From NCBI GenBank assembly GCA_943192975.1, contig CALPCJ010000004.1:1-64000 (forward strand): 64,000 nucleotides of DNA. Reading direction: 5' to 3'. Below are positions 8,396 to 16,738 of this stretch, in pieces (position 1 is the stretch's first letter; every line of letters starts with the position of its first letter). Below the pieces are notes generated by a model. The model searched no databases and was not told the origin of the DNA. It worked only from the letters and a program-made list of their open reading frames with translations. Made by a program: the position numbers and the translations under genes. Origin of the DNA: Senimuribacter intestinalis. Lineage in GTDB: Bacteria > Bacillota > Clostridia > Peptostreptococcales > Anaerovoracaceae.

Positions 8396-9070
8396 ATGTT
8401 TTTTAGAGATTTGAGGAACACTTGCAGGGATTTTCTACTTGTTCTTTTGGGGATTACGCTGCTTATAACCTTGTTGGACGTATTTAACGTAGGGGCAGCA
8501 GCAGGTTCTCTTCTAGCGCTTATTTTTTCAGTGCGGTATTTGAATACGATGCTGAATAAATCTGTTTTTTGTGAAGACGGCAGCGTGCTGGAGCTGCATG
8601 TATCGCTGACGCAGCTGATTTGCAGTAAGACGGCGCTGTTGCTTTGCTATAACACGGTGTTCATATTGGTATTTTTCGTATGCCAGTATCTGAAAAAGGA
8701 CTACCTGACCCTTAGCTTCAATTTACCGCTTTATGTGGATTTTGACGGCAATCTGCAGGTCGGGGGTTCTCTGTTTTGGGCAGTTCTTTCTAAAATAATT
8801 GGCGGGACTGTTATGTGTTTGAGCTTTTTTCCGTTGATGGCGATTTGCTGTAAGAAAATGAAGAACGCAGAAACTGCTTGCAGGGTAGCGTGGTCTATTT
8901 TCTGGCTGCTGAATATTTTTATTGAGCCGTTTCTCCTCACCCCGCTGCTGGAAATGGGCATTTGGTCTGTTTTTAAGTTCGTCGGTGCGGAAAGATTGAC
9001 TAGTCTCCTGCTGGGTGCAGCGTATATTGCAATCGTTGCAGTTGTGCTAAAGAAGCAGAAAAAGTTATAA
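8396..9070 (+). CDS. Membrane protein, ABC-2 permease-like
   Basis: A 224-residue integral membrane protein with about six hydrophobic helices and a LELHVSLTQLICSKTALLL segment of the kind seen in LanFEG and ABC-2 permease subunits, where an amphipathic stretch precedes the second helix. Ribosome site AAAGGAGAG before ATG 8396. No ATPase is adjacent; the nearest are in the two cassettes at 2269 and 18131. It could be an orphan subunit left after loss of partners. Confidence 0.5.
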   Translation: MFFRDLRNTCRDFLLVLLGITLLITLLDVFNVGAAAGSLLALIFSVRYLNTMLNKSVFCEDGSVLELHVSLTQLICSKTALLLCYNTVFILVFFVCQYLKKDYLTLSFNLPLYVDFDGNLQVGGSLFWAVLSKIIGGTVMCLSFFPLMAICCKKMKNAETACRVAWSIFWLLNIFIEPFLLTPLLEMGIWSVFKFVGAERLTSLLLGAAYIAIVAVVLKKQKKL

Positions 9071-9111
9071 TAACTGTGGCTTTGGAGTCCTCTGAAAAAA
9101 GTTTTCGGTAG

Positions 9112-9141
9112 TTGCATTAAGTGCTGAAAATATGCTATAGT
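9112..9141 (+). promoter_or_regulatory. Promoter of the mntA-hepT operon
   Basis: TTGCAT (9112-9117), 18-base spacer, TATAGT (9136-9141). The start would be near 9148, with AAGGAG at 9148-9153, so the leader is very short. Confidence 0.55.
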
Positions 9142-9161
9142 AAATAAAAAGGAGTGATTTT

Positions 9162-9464
9162 ATGTATACGGTAGAATTCATAAAAGAAAAAACTATACCT
9201 GTTGCCGAGTCTTACGGCATTAAGAGCATGAGTTTATTTGGCTCCTACGCAAGAGGGGAAGCGGACGATGATAGCGATGTAGATTTGCTTATAGATAAAG
9301 GGGATTTACAAGGATTAATCCAATATTTTTCATTTGTGCATGAGTTGGAAGACACCTTGAATTGTCATGTTGATGTAGTTACGACAGGTATTAAGGATAA
9401 GGATTTTTTAAATAGAATTATGGGAGAGGAGATTTTGCTATATGAAAAGAGATCCAATAGATGA
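9162..9464 (+). CDS. mntA: MNT-domain antitoxin of a HepT/MNT pair
   Basis: A 100-residue minimal nucleotidyltransferase. The GSYARGEADDDSDVDLLID block (27-45) holds the GS motif and the metal-binding Asp39-x-Asp41 pair. In characterised type VII pairs (Shewanella, Aphanizomenon) MntA transfers AMP to a tyrosine of the HepT toxin and neutralises it. The downstream toxin gene overlaps by 23 bases, as is usual. ATG 9162 follows AAGGAG. The symbol is by family, not by proven orthology. Confidence 0.85.
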   Translation: MYTVEFIKEKTIPVAESYGIKSMSLFGSYARGEADDDSDVDLLIDKGDLQGLIQYFSFVHELEDTLNCHVDVVTTGIKDKDFLNRIMGEEILLYEKRSNR

Positions 9465-9789
9465 TGTCATAACTATTCGTAAAATGCTTAGTTATTGTAA
9501 GGATATTGAAGCATTAATGGATAAATATGAGAGAAATTTTGAGTTATATCAAACTGACATTTCATATCAATATTCTTGTAATATGTGCATTATCCAAATT
9601 GGAGAACTTGTTTCACGCTTAAGTGAAGATTTTTTAGAGCATCATGCAGAGATTCCTTGGTATGCAATCAAGGCAATGCGTAATCTTCACGCACATGACT
9701 ATGACAATATTAACTTTGAAATTGTTTGGGAAACATTAATAAAAGATATCCCTGAACTTGGAGACGCTTTACAAAAAATCATTATTTAA
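9442..9789 (+). CDS. hepT: HepT-like RNase toxin (DUF86)
   Basis: A 115-residue HEPN-fold protein. The R-x4-H-x-Y motif (Arg80, His85, Tyr87 in MRNLHAHDY) is intact; Arg and His form the RNase site and Tyr is the residue AMP-modified by MntA in studied systems. The toxin starts inside the antitoxin gene with a GGGAGAGGAG ribosome site, so the two are translationally coupled. All key residues are present, so the pair is probably active, unlike many genes nearby. Confidence 0.85.
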   Translation: MKRDPIDDVITIRKMLSYCKDIEALMDKYERNFELYQTDISYQYSCNMCIIQIGELVSRLSEDFLEHHAEIPWYAIKAMRNLHAHDYDNINFEIVWETLIKDIPELGDALQKIII

Positions 9790-9813
9790 AAAGATTTGCA
9801 CAAGAGCGATAGC

Positions 9814-9879
9814 GTTTGGAGTTTGTTAAAATCAGCAATTTGTTTGTAAAATAGCAAACATTTTGGCGAATCAACAAAC
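9814..9879. repeat. CAAAC/GTTTG word cluster between convergent genes
   Basis: GTTTG 9814, GTTTGTT 9821, TTTGTTTG 9839, GCAAACA 9854 and AACAAAC 9873 lie in 66 bases between hepT and a convergent kinase gene. The 14-mer GCGAATCAACAAAC (9866-9879) recurs with one change at 30763-30776. TTTGTTTG and GCAAACA can pair as a hairpin, so it may work as a two-way terminator. Confidence 0.4.
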
Positions 9880-9889
9880 TTTGCCAGTC

Positions 9890-11281
9890 TTAGCGGACCC
9901 TCTCAGTAACAGAACTTCCGAGGGGCAGCACAACTGTAAACTTGCTGCCATAGCCGAACTTACTCTCCGCACTGACGCTGCCGCCGTGGGTTTCAGCAAT
10001 CCATTTTACCATAGAAAGGCCCAGTCCAAAACTGCCGTCGTCTGCAGTTCTGGCTTTATCGACTTTATAAAACCTGTTGAAAATATTCGGCAGGTCTTCT
10101 TTTTTGATTCCGATTCCATTGTCTTCCACTGTAATTACGATGTTGTCGCTGCGGCGCAAGGTCAGCTTTACATAGGAATCCACTTGTTCTCTGCGATATT
10201 TGATGCTGTTGGTAATCAGGTTCATAATCATGCGCATGAGTAGCGTCTCATCGGCATAAATAGAAATTTCCGGAGCAATGTCACACTGCAGGGTAGTTCC
10301 TTTTTCTTCTGCCATCAGAGAAAGCTCGCTGACAATGCTTTCGCAAAGAATAGACAGGTCAAAGGTCTCCTGTTCGATAGCGTCTGCGCGATTAATCGTG
10401 CGGGAAATCTGCAAAAGCTGCTGAATCAGCGACATGGTGCGCTTACACTGCTTCTGAATCGTTTCGAGGGATTCTTGGTATTCAGCTGCACTGCGATTTT
10501 GCTGCAAGGTGTATTCACACTCCGTCAAAATAACGGAAATCGGTGTTTTCAGTTCATGAGAAACGTCGGAAGAAAATTCTTTCTCAGCCAGAAAGGCGTT
10601 TTCCAGCCGCTCCATCATGTCGTTTAAAGTCTGTGATAAATCGTAAAGCTCGTCTTTCACCTCGCCCTGCGGAAGCCGTTTGGACAGATCCTGTCCAGTG
10701 CCGATGGTGTTTGCGGCGGCGGTAATTTTCGCAACAGGAACAAAGGCTCGATTGGTAATTCTGCGCCCTGCTAAAATAGCTGCAAGAAGCAGCAGCGGAA
10801 GTGCAACCAAAGTGACATAAATAATTGTACGCAAAGTTTGCAGGGTGCCGTCCATGGCATAAATGCCTCTGACCCAAATGCCCTGTCCATTTTCGAAAGT
10901 ATTATATAAATCATAAATTAGCCAGATATCCTCGCCGGAATCAAATTCCTGATAATCACCGTTTTGCAGTGGCATATAGGAAGGAAAATCCCGCGGCGTG
11001 GAACCCTTTATTAGAGTGCCGCCTTCACTGTAAATGAGCAGAGTAACGCCTTTGGTGTAAGCGTCAAAATCGTTGTCCACTTGAATGATATTGTCTTTGC
11101 ATTCGATGTCATCAAAGGAGTTTTGTACAGCGCCCATAAGGGTGTCCTTGGAAACCAGTGTCACCTGCCTGCTAGCGGTGAGAAGAAATACACCTGTCAG
11201 GAGCAACGTAATGAGAATCAGGACAAGAGAGTAGTACAGCGTAACCCGTTTTTTGATGGAACTGTTTTTCATCTTTATCAT
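9890..11281 (-). CDS. Sensor histidine kinase, OmpR-partner class
   Basis: A 463-residue membrane kinase. One N-terminal helix (~15-38), an extracytoplasmic sensor region (~40-150), a second helix (~153-172), HAMP (~175-225), the HisKA domain with SHELKTP (His242) and the HATPase domain with NLITNSIKY (N box), DNGIGI (G1) and GLGLSMVKWIAETHGG (G2). It has a CusS/ArlS-like layout. The start codon directly abuts the response-regulator stop. The closest likely target is the PepSY gene at 13413, because such kinases are often linked with PepSY proteins in Clostridia; that is inference. Confidence 0.9.
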   Translation of the reverse strand: MIKMKNSSIKKRVTLYYSLVLILITLLLTGVFLLTASRQVTLVSKDTLMGAVQNSFDDIECKDNIIQVDNDFDAYTKGVTLLIYSEGGTLIKGSTPRDFPSYMPLQNGDYQEFDSGEDIWLIYDLYNTFENGQGIWVRGIYAMDGTLQTLRTIIYVTLVALPLLLLAAILAGRRITNRAFVPVAKITAAANTIGTGQDLSKRLPQGEVKDELYDLSQTLNDMMERLENAFLAEKEFSSDVSHELKTPISVILTECEYTLQQNRSAAEYQESLETIQKQCKRTMSLIQQLLQISRTINRADAIEQETFDLSILCESIVSELSLMAEEKGTTLQCDIAPEISIYADETLLMRMIMNLITNSIKYRREQVDSYVKLTLRRSDNIVITVEDNGIGIKKEDLPNIFNRFYKVDKARTADDGSFGLGLSMVKWIAETHGGSVSAESKFGYGSKFTVVLPLGSSVTERVR

Positions 11282-11959
11282 TTATGTCTCGTCCTTTATT
11301 ACATAGCCAAGACCGCGAACGGTCTGAATCAGTTTCACCTCAAAGTCAGCGTCAATTTTGTTTCGCAAAGTGCGAATGTACACATCGATGATGTTGCTGC
11401 TGCCCTCGTAGTCGTAGTTCCAGATGTGGTTCATCATTTTGTCTCTGGAAAGGACAATGCCTTTGTTGTGCATGAGATATTCTAAAATGGCGTATTCTTT
11501 TGCAGTGAGGGGAATTTCTTTTCCTTCACGCAGCGCAACCTTTCTGTCTGTATCCAGGGTCAGAGGACCTGCGGAAATCTGACTGTCTACCCTTTCGATT
11601 CCGCTTCTGCGTATCATGACACGAATTCTTGCGGAAAGCTCTTCCAGCGAAAAAGGTTTAGTCAGGTAATCGTCTGCGCCACTGTCAAGACCTTTTACTT
11701 TATCTTCAATGGTATTTTTTGCAGTGAGCAAAAGCACCGGCGTTTTTACCTTTTGGCTTCGCATGGTTTTTAGTACTGAAATGCCATCAAGTCCGGGCAG
11801 CATGATGTCCAAAATGACTGCGTCGTATTCGGTTCCTGCCATATAGTCGAAAGCGTCTTTTCCGTCATGGCAAAAATCCACCGCATAACCCTCTGCCTTC
11901 AGGTGTTTGGCGACCGTCTGGCAAAGTCTTTTCTCATCTTCTACAATAAGTAATTTCAT
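11282..11959 (-). CDS. OmpR-family response regulator
   Basis: 225 residues if started at ATG 11959 (MKLLIVEDE), which lies 9 bases past a GGAG; an upstream TTG at 11974 sits before that site and is unlikely. Receiver domain with Asp7-8 acidic pair, phospho-acceptor Asp51 (LDIMLPGLDG) and Lys in LTKPFS. The C-terminal winged-helix DNA-binding domain has the LTAKEYAILEYLMHNKG and SSNIIDVYIRTLRNKID blocks. First gene of a two-gene operon with the kinase at 9890. Confidence 0.92.
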   Translation of the reverse strand: MKLLIVEDEKRLCQTVAKHLKAEGYAVDFCHDGKDAFDYMAGTEYDAVILDIMLPGLDGISVLKTMRSQKVKTPVLLLTAKNTIEDKVKGLDSGADDYLTKPFSLEELSARIRVMIRRSGIERVDSQISAGPLTLDTDRKVALREGKEIPLTAKEYAILEYLMHNKGIVLSRDKMMNHIWNYDYEGSSNIIDVYIRTLRNKIDADFEVKLIQTVRGLGYVIKDET

Positions 11960-12000
11960 AATAGTTTTCTCCAAATCAGTTACACTAGAATTACACTTTT

Positions 12001-12028
12001 ATTATATTTTATCTGTGAAAAAATACAA
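12001..12028 (-). promoter_or_regulatory. Promoter of the first two-component operon
   Basis: Read on the minus strand: TTGTAT (12028-12023), 16-base spacer, TATAAT (12006-12001). Transcription would start near 11994, about 35 bases before ATG 11959. A further TTG lies 11 bases upstream of the -35 (TTGAAAAAAACTTGTAT), possibly a weak regulator half-site. Confidence 0.6.
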
Positions 12029-12094
12029 GTTTTTTTCAAGAATCCATAAAAGAACCAAAAAATCTTGAATTCGTGAAATAAAGGAGATGAGGAC

Positions 12095-13303
12095 ATGAAA
12101 AGGAAGCTATATAACAAGATTTTAGAGTGGAAAGAAACTGATAAGGGACAGACTGCTTTGCTAATTGATGGTGCACGCCGCGTTGGCAAAAGTTATATTG
12201 CAGAGGCATTTGCTAAGGCAGAATACAAAAGCTATATTTTGATTGACTTTAACCACGTCAGCAAAGAGATTAAATATCTTGTCGCAGACAGTCGTTATGA
12301 TTATATTGAAACAGGCGCCTTGATGACAATTAAGAAAAATGTGCAGGATATTTTAATACCTTCTGAAGAACGCCATATGAAAATGTTTCCTTTTGATTTT
12401 GAAGAATTATTATGGGCGTTGGGGAATGAAACGATAATGGATTATATAAGAAATCGTTTTAATGAGAAGAAACCTGTGGGTCAGGCATTTCATCGGAAGG
12501 CAATGGATTACTTCAGGCAGTATCTTATTGTTGGTGGAATGCCTCAGGCGGTAGCAGTTTATGTGCAAGGACGCGATTTCGACAGAGTTGATCGAATAAA
12601 GCGCGATATATTGGAGCTATATCGTGCTGACATTATGAAGCATGCGGCGGGCTATGAAATGAAAGTTGCACAAATTTTTGACGATATTCCTGCACAGCTG
12701 CAAAAACATGATAAGAAATTTAAATTACCCTCCTTAAAAAAAGAAGCTCGCTATCGGGAGTATGAGGATGCTTTGTTCTGGCTAAATGACGCAATGATTG
12801 TAAACATATGCTATAATTCCACGGAACCCAATATTGGTCTGCGTCTGAATATGGATCGCCTGCGTCTGAAATGTTATATGGCAGATACAGGGCTTCTAAT
12901 CAGCCATGCTTTTGATGAAAACGGCATAGTAAGTGAGGAAATTTATAAGAAACTTTTATTTGATAAACTGGAAGTAAACAAAGGCATGATTGTAGAAAAC
13001 ATCGTAGCGCAGATGCTTGCGGCAAGCGGGCATAAGATTTATTTTTACACAAATTCTTCCAGAGAAGATGCGGCATCTCGTATGAAAATTGATTTTCTGA
13101 TTGCAAAAAGCAAAATTAGCACAAGACATAATATTTCACCAATAGAGGTGAAATCAGGTAAAAATTATACTTTGGTTTCTTTACAGAAATTCAAGAATAA
13201 ATATAAAGAATAGCTGCATGTGGCTTATGTATTACATGGAGGAGATTTAAAGGAAGAAAATGGGATTTTATTCTTACCGCTGTATATGACACCGCTTTTA
13301 TAA
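12095..13303 (+). pseudogene. AAA_14/DUF4143 ATPase with internal deletion and early stop
   Basis: Ribosome site AAAGGAGATGA precedes ATG 12095. The N-terminus has a Walker A (GARRVGKSY). Where relatives carry about 40 residues including the Walker B (FDEVQ), this gene jumps straight from FNHVSKEIK to YLVADSRYDYIETGAL, so the Walker B appears lost by an in-frame deletion. The C-terminal DUF4143 nuclease-like domain is present, with IEVKSGKNYT. TAG at 13211 then cuts off the last 29 codons, which still read in frame as LHVAYVLHGG, ILFLPLYMTPLL up to TAA 13303, the usual end of the family. Two independent lesions make this a pseudogene. Confidence 0.75.
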
Positions 13304-13325
13304 ATTTTTCCCAAACTCGAAAAAA

Positions 13326-13358
13326 TTTCATTTTCCTTTCATTTTTCGGGTGTATTCT
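13326..13358 (+). promoter_or_regulatory. Putative OmpR-type operator and promoter of the PepSY gene
   Basis: TTTCA at 13326 and TTTCA at 13337 form an 11-bp direct repeat (TTTCATTTTCC / TTTCATTTTTC), the period used by OmpR-family regulators. TATTCT (13353-13358) follows as a -10. It has the same layout as the operators at 14635 and 16672 with different half-site bases, as expected for a different regulator. Confidence 0.5.
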
Positions 13359-13412
13359 ATCCACATAATCGGGAGAATAAACCTAAGGGAAAAATTCTTA
13401 TGGAGGTATAGT

Positions 13413-14564
13413 ATGGATAAATTTGTGAACAAAAAAACCGGCATTGCAGCAGCAATTGTTGCTGTAGTCGTGATTGCCGCTATCGTTGTATCGACATCTT
13501 TTACACAGGCGCTGACCTTAGATGAAGCGAAGGAAATTGCCAAAGGCTACGTGCCGGAAACAGCAACTTTTGTGACCAGCGAGGAGGAACAGAACAAATA
13601 CGAGGTTATGTTCCGCGATGACAGCAACAGCGAAAGCTTTGAGGTAGAAGTCAGCAAGAACACGAAAAAAGTGAAAAAGGTGGAAAGTCAGCTGGATGAC
13701 GACATGGGTAGCGAGAAGGTAGAGCTGAAGGAAGCCGATGTGGAAAAGATTATTAAAGAAAAATTTGCCGGCGTTACCAGCGTCAGTGTAACCTTAAAGA
13801 AAGACAATGGACTGTATGAATATCAGGCGGATTTTAAGTCTAATGACTTTTATGGTGATGCTGAAGTGCATCCGGTGACGGGCGTTATTTTGGAAAGTAC
13901 TGTAAAATACGGCACAGCAGTGACCATTCCTACTGATGACAAAGACGATAGTCAGAGCGGAGAGTTCCTTTCCTACGGCGAAGTTGAAAAGGCTGTGTTG
14001 CAAGCTGCTGGCGGTGGTTTTATCAAGGATATTGACCTAGACAAAAAGAACGGAACCTATTATTACGAGGTTGAGCTGGTAAAGGACGGTATCGAATACG
14101 ACTATATCGTGGACGCTAAGACCGGAAAAGTTACCTTAGAGAATGAGCATGACGCTTACCTTAACTACGATGACAAAGATGATTGGAGTGATGATACGAA
14201 TAACGGAAGCACCAATAACGGAAATGGTGGAAACAATAATCAAAACTCCAGCAATGGAAATTCTCAGGGAAGCAGTACTTCCGGCGGAAATGAAAGTGGA
14301 AAAATTTCTTTCGAAAAAGCGAAAGCTATCGTTCTTGCAAAGATTCCGGGTGCAACCATCACAGAACTGAAGCTGGAAAGGGACGATGGAATCTATATCT
14401 ATGAAGGCGAAGCAGTTTTGGGTAATTATGAGTATGAATTTGAAATTAACGCTTCCTCAGGGGTGATTATTGACTGGGATAAGGAACGCATTGATGATGA
14501 TGACGATTGGGATGATGATTGGGATGACGATGATGACTGGGACGATGACGACTGGGATGACTAA
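13413..14564 (+). CDS. Surface protein with four PepSY domains and an Asp/Trp tail
   Basis: 383 residues from ATG 13413, which has GGAGG 8 bases upstream (an earlier in-frame ATG at 13350 lies inside the promoter). An N-terminal helix (IAAAIVAVVVIAAIVVST) anchors or exports it. Four PepSY-like repeats follow: from LTLDEAKEIAKGYV, from LKEADVEKIIKEKF, from SYGEVEKAVLQAAG and, after an Asn/Ser/Gly linker, from SFEKAKAIVLAKIPGA. The last ~22 residues are nearly all Asp with regular Trp. PepSY domains are thought to restrain extracellular proteases or sense wall or metal state. It lies next to two OmpR-type two-component systems, one of which probably controls it. Confidence 0.8.
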   Translation: MDKFVNKKTGIAAAIVAVVVIAAIVVSTSFTQALTLDEAKEIAKGYVPETATFVTSEEEQNKYEVMFRDDSNSESFEVEVSKNTKKVKKVESQLDDDMGSEKVELKEADVEKIIKEKFAGVTSVSVTLKKDNGLYEYQADFKSNDFYGDAEVHPVTGVILESTVKYGTAVTIPTDDKDDSQSGEFLSYGEVEKAVLQAAGGGFIKDIDLDKKNGTYYYEVELVKDGIEYDYIVDAKTGKVTLENEHDAYLNYDDKDDWSDDTNNGSTNNGNGGNNNQNSSNGNSQGSSTSGGNESGKISFEKAKAIVLAKIPGATITELKLERDDGIYIYEGEAVLGNYEYEFEINASSGVIIDWDKERIDDDDDWDDDWDDDDDWDDDDWDD

Positions 14565-14588
14565 AACAGAATAAAGATGAGTAAGTGT

Positions 14589-14637
14589 GGTCTGCCAAAG
14601 AAATTATATGGCAGACCGTATTTTTTTCTTTTTCTTG
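14589..14637 (+). terminator. Rho-independent terminator after the PepSY gene
   Basis: GGTCTGCCA (14589-14597) pairs with TGGCAGACC (14609-14617), followed by a long T-rich run. It ends just where the next operator begins. Confidence 0.9.
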
Positions 14638-14666
14638 ACAAAATCTTGACTTTTCTTTGGTAAAAT
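14635..14666 (+). promoter_or_regulatory. OmpR-type operator/promoter of the second two-component operon
   Basis: TTGAC at 14635 and 14646 (11-bp period), then 10 bases, then TAAAAT at 14661-14666. The same TTGAC-N6-TTGAC-N10-TAAAAT arrangement lies at 16672, before the lipoprotein-ABC operon. No conventional -35 is correctly spaced, as expected for a promoter that needs an activator bound at the direct repeats. It implies autoregulation by the 14697 regulator. Confidence 0.7.
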
Positions 14667-14696
14667 TAAAGAAAAGAGTAGGAAAGGAAGAGAGCA

Positions 14697-15380
14697 ATGA
14701 CAGCCATGACACGAAAGCTTTTAGTGGTAGATGATGAAAGAAGCCTGACAGAGCTTCTTGCGAATCATTTTCGGGAAAAGGGATATCTGGTTTACACGGC
14801 GCTAAACGGGGACGAGGCGCTTGCACAGCTTTCTGTAAAACCGGATTTAATTCTACTTGATATTAACATGCCAGGCATCGACGGACTGGAGTTCTGTAAA
14901 CAGGTCAGAGGTCTGGTATGTTGTCCGATTTTGTTTCTGACCGCACGAATTACAGAGCAGGACAAGGTCAATGGGCTTTCTATTGGTGGGGATGATTATA
15001 TTACAAAGCCATTTAGTTTGGCAGAACTAACGGCACGGGTGGAGGCACATTTGCGCAGGGATGCCAGAGGAACAAAGAAAATTTCTCTTTTGACGTCACA
15101 AAACCTGATGGTAGACTTGACAGGGCAGAAAGCAACCTATATGGGGAAAGAAATTCCTCTTTCTAAAAGGGAATTCTTAATTATAGGATTTTTGCTTGAA
15201 AATGCTGGACAAATTTTTGACAGGGAAAGAATTTATGAGGAAGTATGGGGATTTGCAGCAGAGGGTGACAGCGCAGTGGTAAAGGAACACATTCGCAAAA
15301 TCAGGGCTAAGCTTGTGAAAGCGACAGGGAAAGAGTATATAGAAACCATTTGGGGAATGGGTTACAGGTGGAATAAATGA
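14697..15380 (+). CDS. OmpR-family response regulator linked to ABC cassette 2
   Basis: A 227-residue regulator with the acidic pair Asp12-Asp13, phospho-acceptor Asp55 (LLDINMPGIDG) and Lys in ITKPFS. The winged-helix domain has LSKREFLIIGFLLENAGQ and SAVVKEHIRKIRAKL. Ribosome site AAAGGAAG before ATG 14697; ATG 14706 is an alternative. The kinase gene overlaps by 4 bases (ATGA). The likely targets are its own promoter and the cassette at 16739, because both carry the same 11-bp direct repeats. Confidence 0.92.
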   Translation: MTAMTRKLLVVDDERSLTELLANHFREKGYLVYTALNGDEALAQLSVKPDLILLDINMPGIDGLEFCKQVRGLVCCPILFLTARITEQDKVNGLSIGGDDYITKPFSLAELTARVEAHLRRDARGTKKISLLTSQNLMVDLTGQKATYMGKEIPLSKREFLIIGFLLENAGQIFDRERIYEEVWGFAAEGDSAVVKEHIRKIRAKLVKATGKEYIETIWGMGYRWNK

Positions 15381-16657
15381 GGAAAGAAAAATCTTTGAAG
15401 CATACCTTTATCAGTACCATGCTGATAGCAGTTGCAGTTATTGCCAGTCTGTCCGTTGTAACAATATGGGGTTGTGGTAGGCTGCAGAAGGCCATTTTGC
15501 CGGACGCTAATGCAGCCTATCTTCATATATTGACTGTCGATGAAAGCGGGAATCAGAAAGAACAGAAACTACGGTTGGAATTTGGTGAAAAAGTGAAAGC
15601 GCCAACCTTAGAGGAACAGCTTGACGCGATTTTGGTTCAAATCGGAAGAGAAGTGACTACTTATTCCATCGAGAAAATTGAACGAAGTTATGACTCTTTG
15701 TCACCGAAAAGGAAAGTAGCGTATTCTGGGCTCTCCACCTGCAAGGTATTGTTGCCCGCGCTGTATTCTATTGCCGGAACGCTGATTTCCGCCCTTTGGT
15801 TTTATCGGAAGAAGCTAGATCCGCCTATTAAGATTTTGACAGAAGCGACAGAAAATATCGCAGAGGAGAATTTGGATTTTGAGGTGTACTATGAAAGCCG
15901 AGATGAGATGGGCAGGCTCTGTGATTCCTTTGAAGCCATGCGGAAAGCTATGTATGAAAACAACAGGGTTTTGTGGCACATGCTGGAGGAACGGAGAGTG
16001 CTGCAGGCGTCTCTTGCCCACGATTTGCGAAACCCGATTGCAATTATCGAAGGGTATACGGAATATTTGCAGGAGAAAGCCCAGACCGGCAGTCTATCTT
16101 CTGAGAAGCTTGGACATACGCTTGCGAATCTTTCCGCCGCCGCAAAGAGGCTCAGCCGCTATACCGAATCAATCTGTGATATTCAGCGTCTTGAGGATTT
16201 GGAAATACAAAAAAGACCCTGTAGACTTCCGGATTTACTTTCTGACATGACGGAGGATTTTGCCAATATGGTGGAGCAAAAATGGCTTTCTGTAGAAACT
16301 GAGATTTCCATAGAACCATGCTCTATCATGGTGGATAGCCAGATTCTTTACCGTATTTTAGAAAACATTGTTACCAACGCATTGCGATTCGCGAAAGAAA
16401 AAATCTGGATTCATGCGGCGTTTTACGATGAAATGCTGCGGATTTCTGTCTCTGACGATGGGCCTGGGTTCTCACCGGAGGTGTTGAAAGTGAAAAATCG
16501 ATATAATCTGGCGGTAAATCAGGAGGGCGCTCACATGGGAATGGGACTGATTATTTGCCGAATTCTCTGCGAAAAGCACGGCGGCGCGCTGAAGATTTCT
16601 AATCGTCCGGAAGGCGGGGGACAGGTTGAAATAACAATTCTCGCGAAAAAAGAATAA
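15377..16657 (+). CDS. Sensor histidine kinase linked to ABC cassette 2
   Basis: A 426-residue kinase. Helix 1 (~10-35), an extracytoplasmic region with charged residues (~40-120), helix 2 (~125-143), HAMP (~148-195) and HisKA with a LAHDLRNPIAII H-box (His215). The HDLRNP form differs from the HELKTP of the first kinase and is typical of a separate kinase subfamily. The HATPase domain has ENIVTNALRFA, DDGPGF and GMGLIICRILCEKHGG. Its start overlaps the regulator stop. The gene ends 81 bases before the lipoprotein of cassette 2, so it probably senses the same envelope cue the cassette handles. Confidence 0.92.
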   Translation: MRKEKSLKHTFISTMLIAVAVIASLSVVTIWGCGRLQKAILPDANAAYLHILTVDESGNQKEQKLRLEFGEKVKAPTLEEQLDAILVQIGREVTTYSIEKIERSYDSLSPKRKVAYSGLSTCKVLLPALYSIAGTLISALWFYRKKLDPPIKILTEATENIAEENLDFEVYYESRDEMGRLCDSFEAMRKAMYENNRVLWHMLEERRVLQASLAHDLRNPIAIIEGYTEYLQEKAQTGSLSSEKLGHTLANLSAAAKRLSRYTESICDIQRLEDLEIQKRPCRLPDLLSDMTEDFANMVEQKWLSVETEISIEPCSIMVDSQILYRILENIVTNALRFAKEKIWIHAAFYDEMLRISVSDDGPGFSPEVLKVKNRYNLAVNQEGAHMGMGLIICRILCEKHGGALKISNRPEGGGQVEITILAKKE

Positions 16658-16671
16658 AAAGAAGGAAAACC

Positions 16672-16703
16672 TTGACGGAATTTTGACTTTTTCTTATTAA
16701 AAT
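16672..16703 (+). promoter_or_regulatory. OmpR-type operator/promoter of ABC cassette 2
   Basis: TTGAC at 16672 and 16683 (11-bp period), 10 bases, TAAAAT at 16698-16703. Spacing is identical to the element at 14635, and the surrounding bases are also alike (TTGACTTTT). Transcription would start near 16710, with GAGGAGG at 16725-16731 serving ATG 16739. Confidence 0.7.
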
Positions 16704-16738
16704 CTCCTCAGAAGATGAAAATATGAGGAGGTTTTTTT

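Noticed and set aside
9814..9879. CRISPR-like repeats; the same idea was tested at 34505, 49097 and 56626
   Set aside because: Words are 5-11 bases, occur in both orientations and have no regular spacer; no cas genes.
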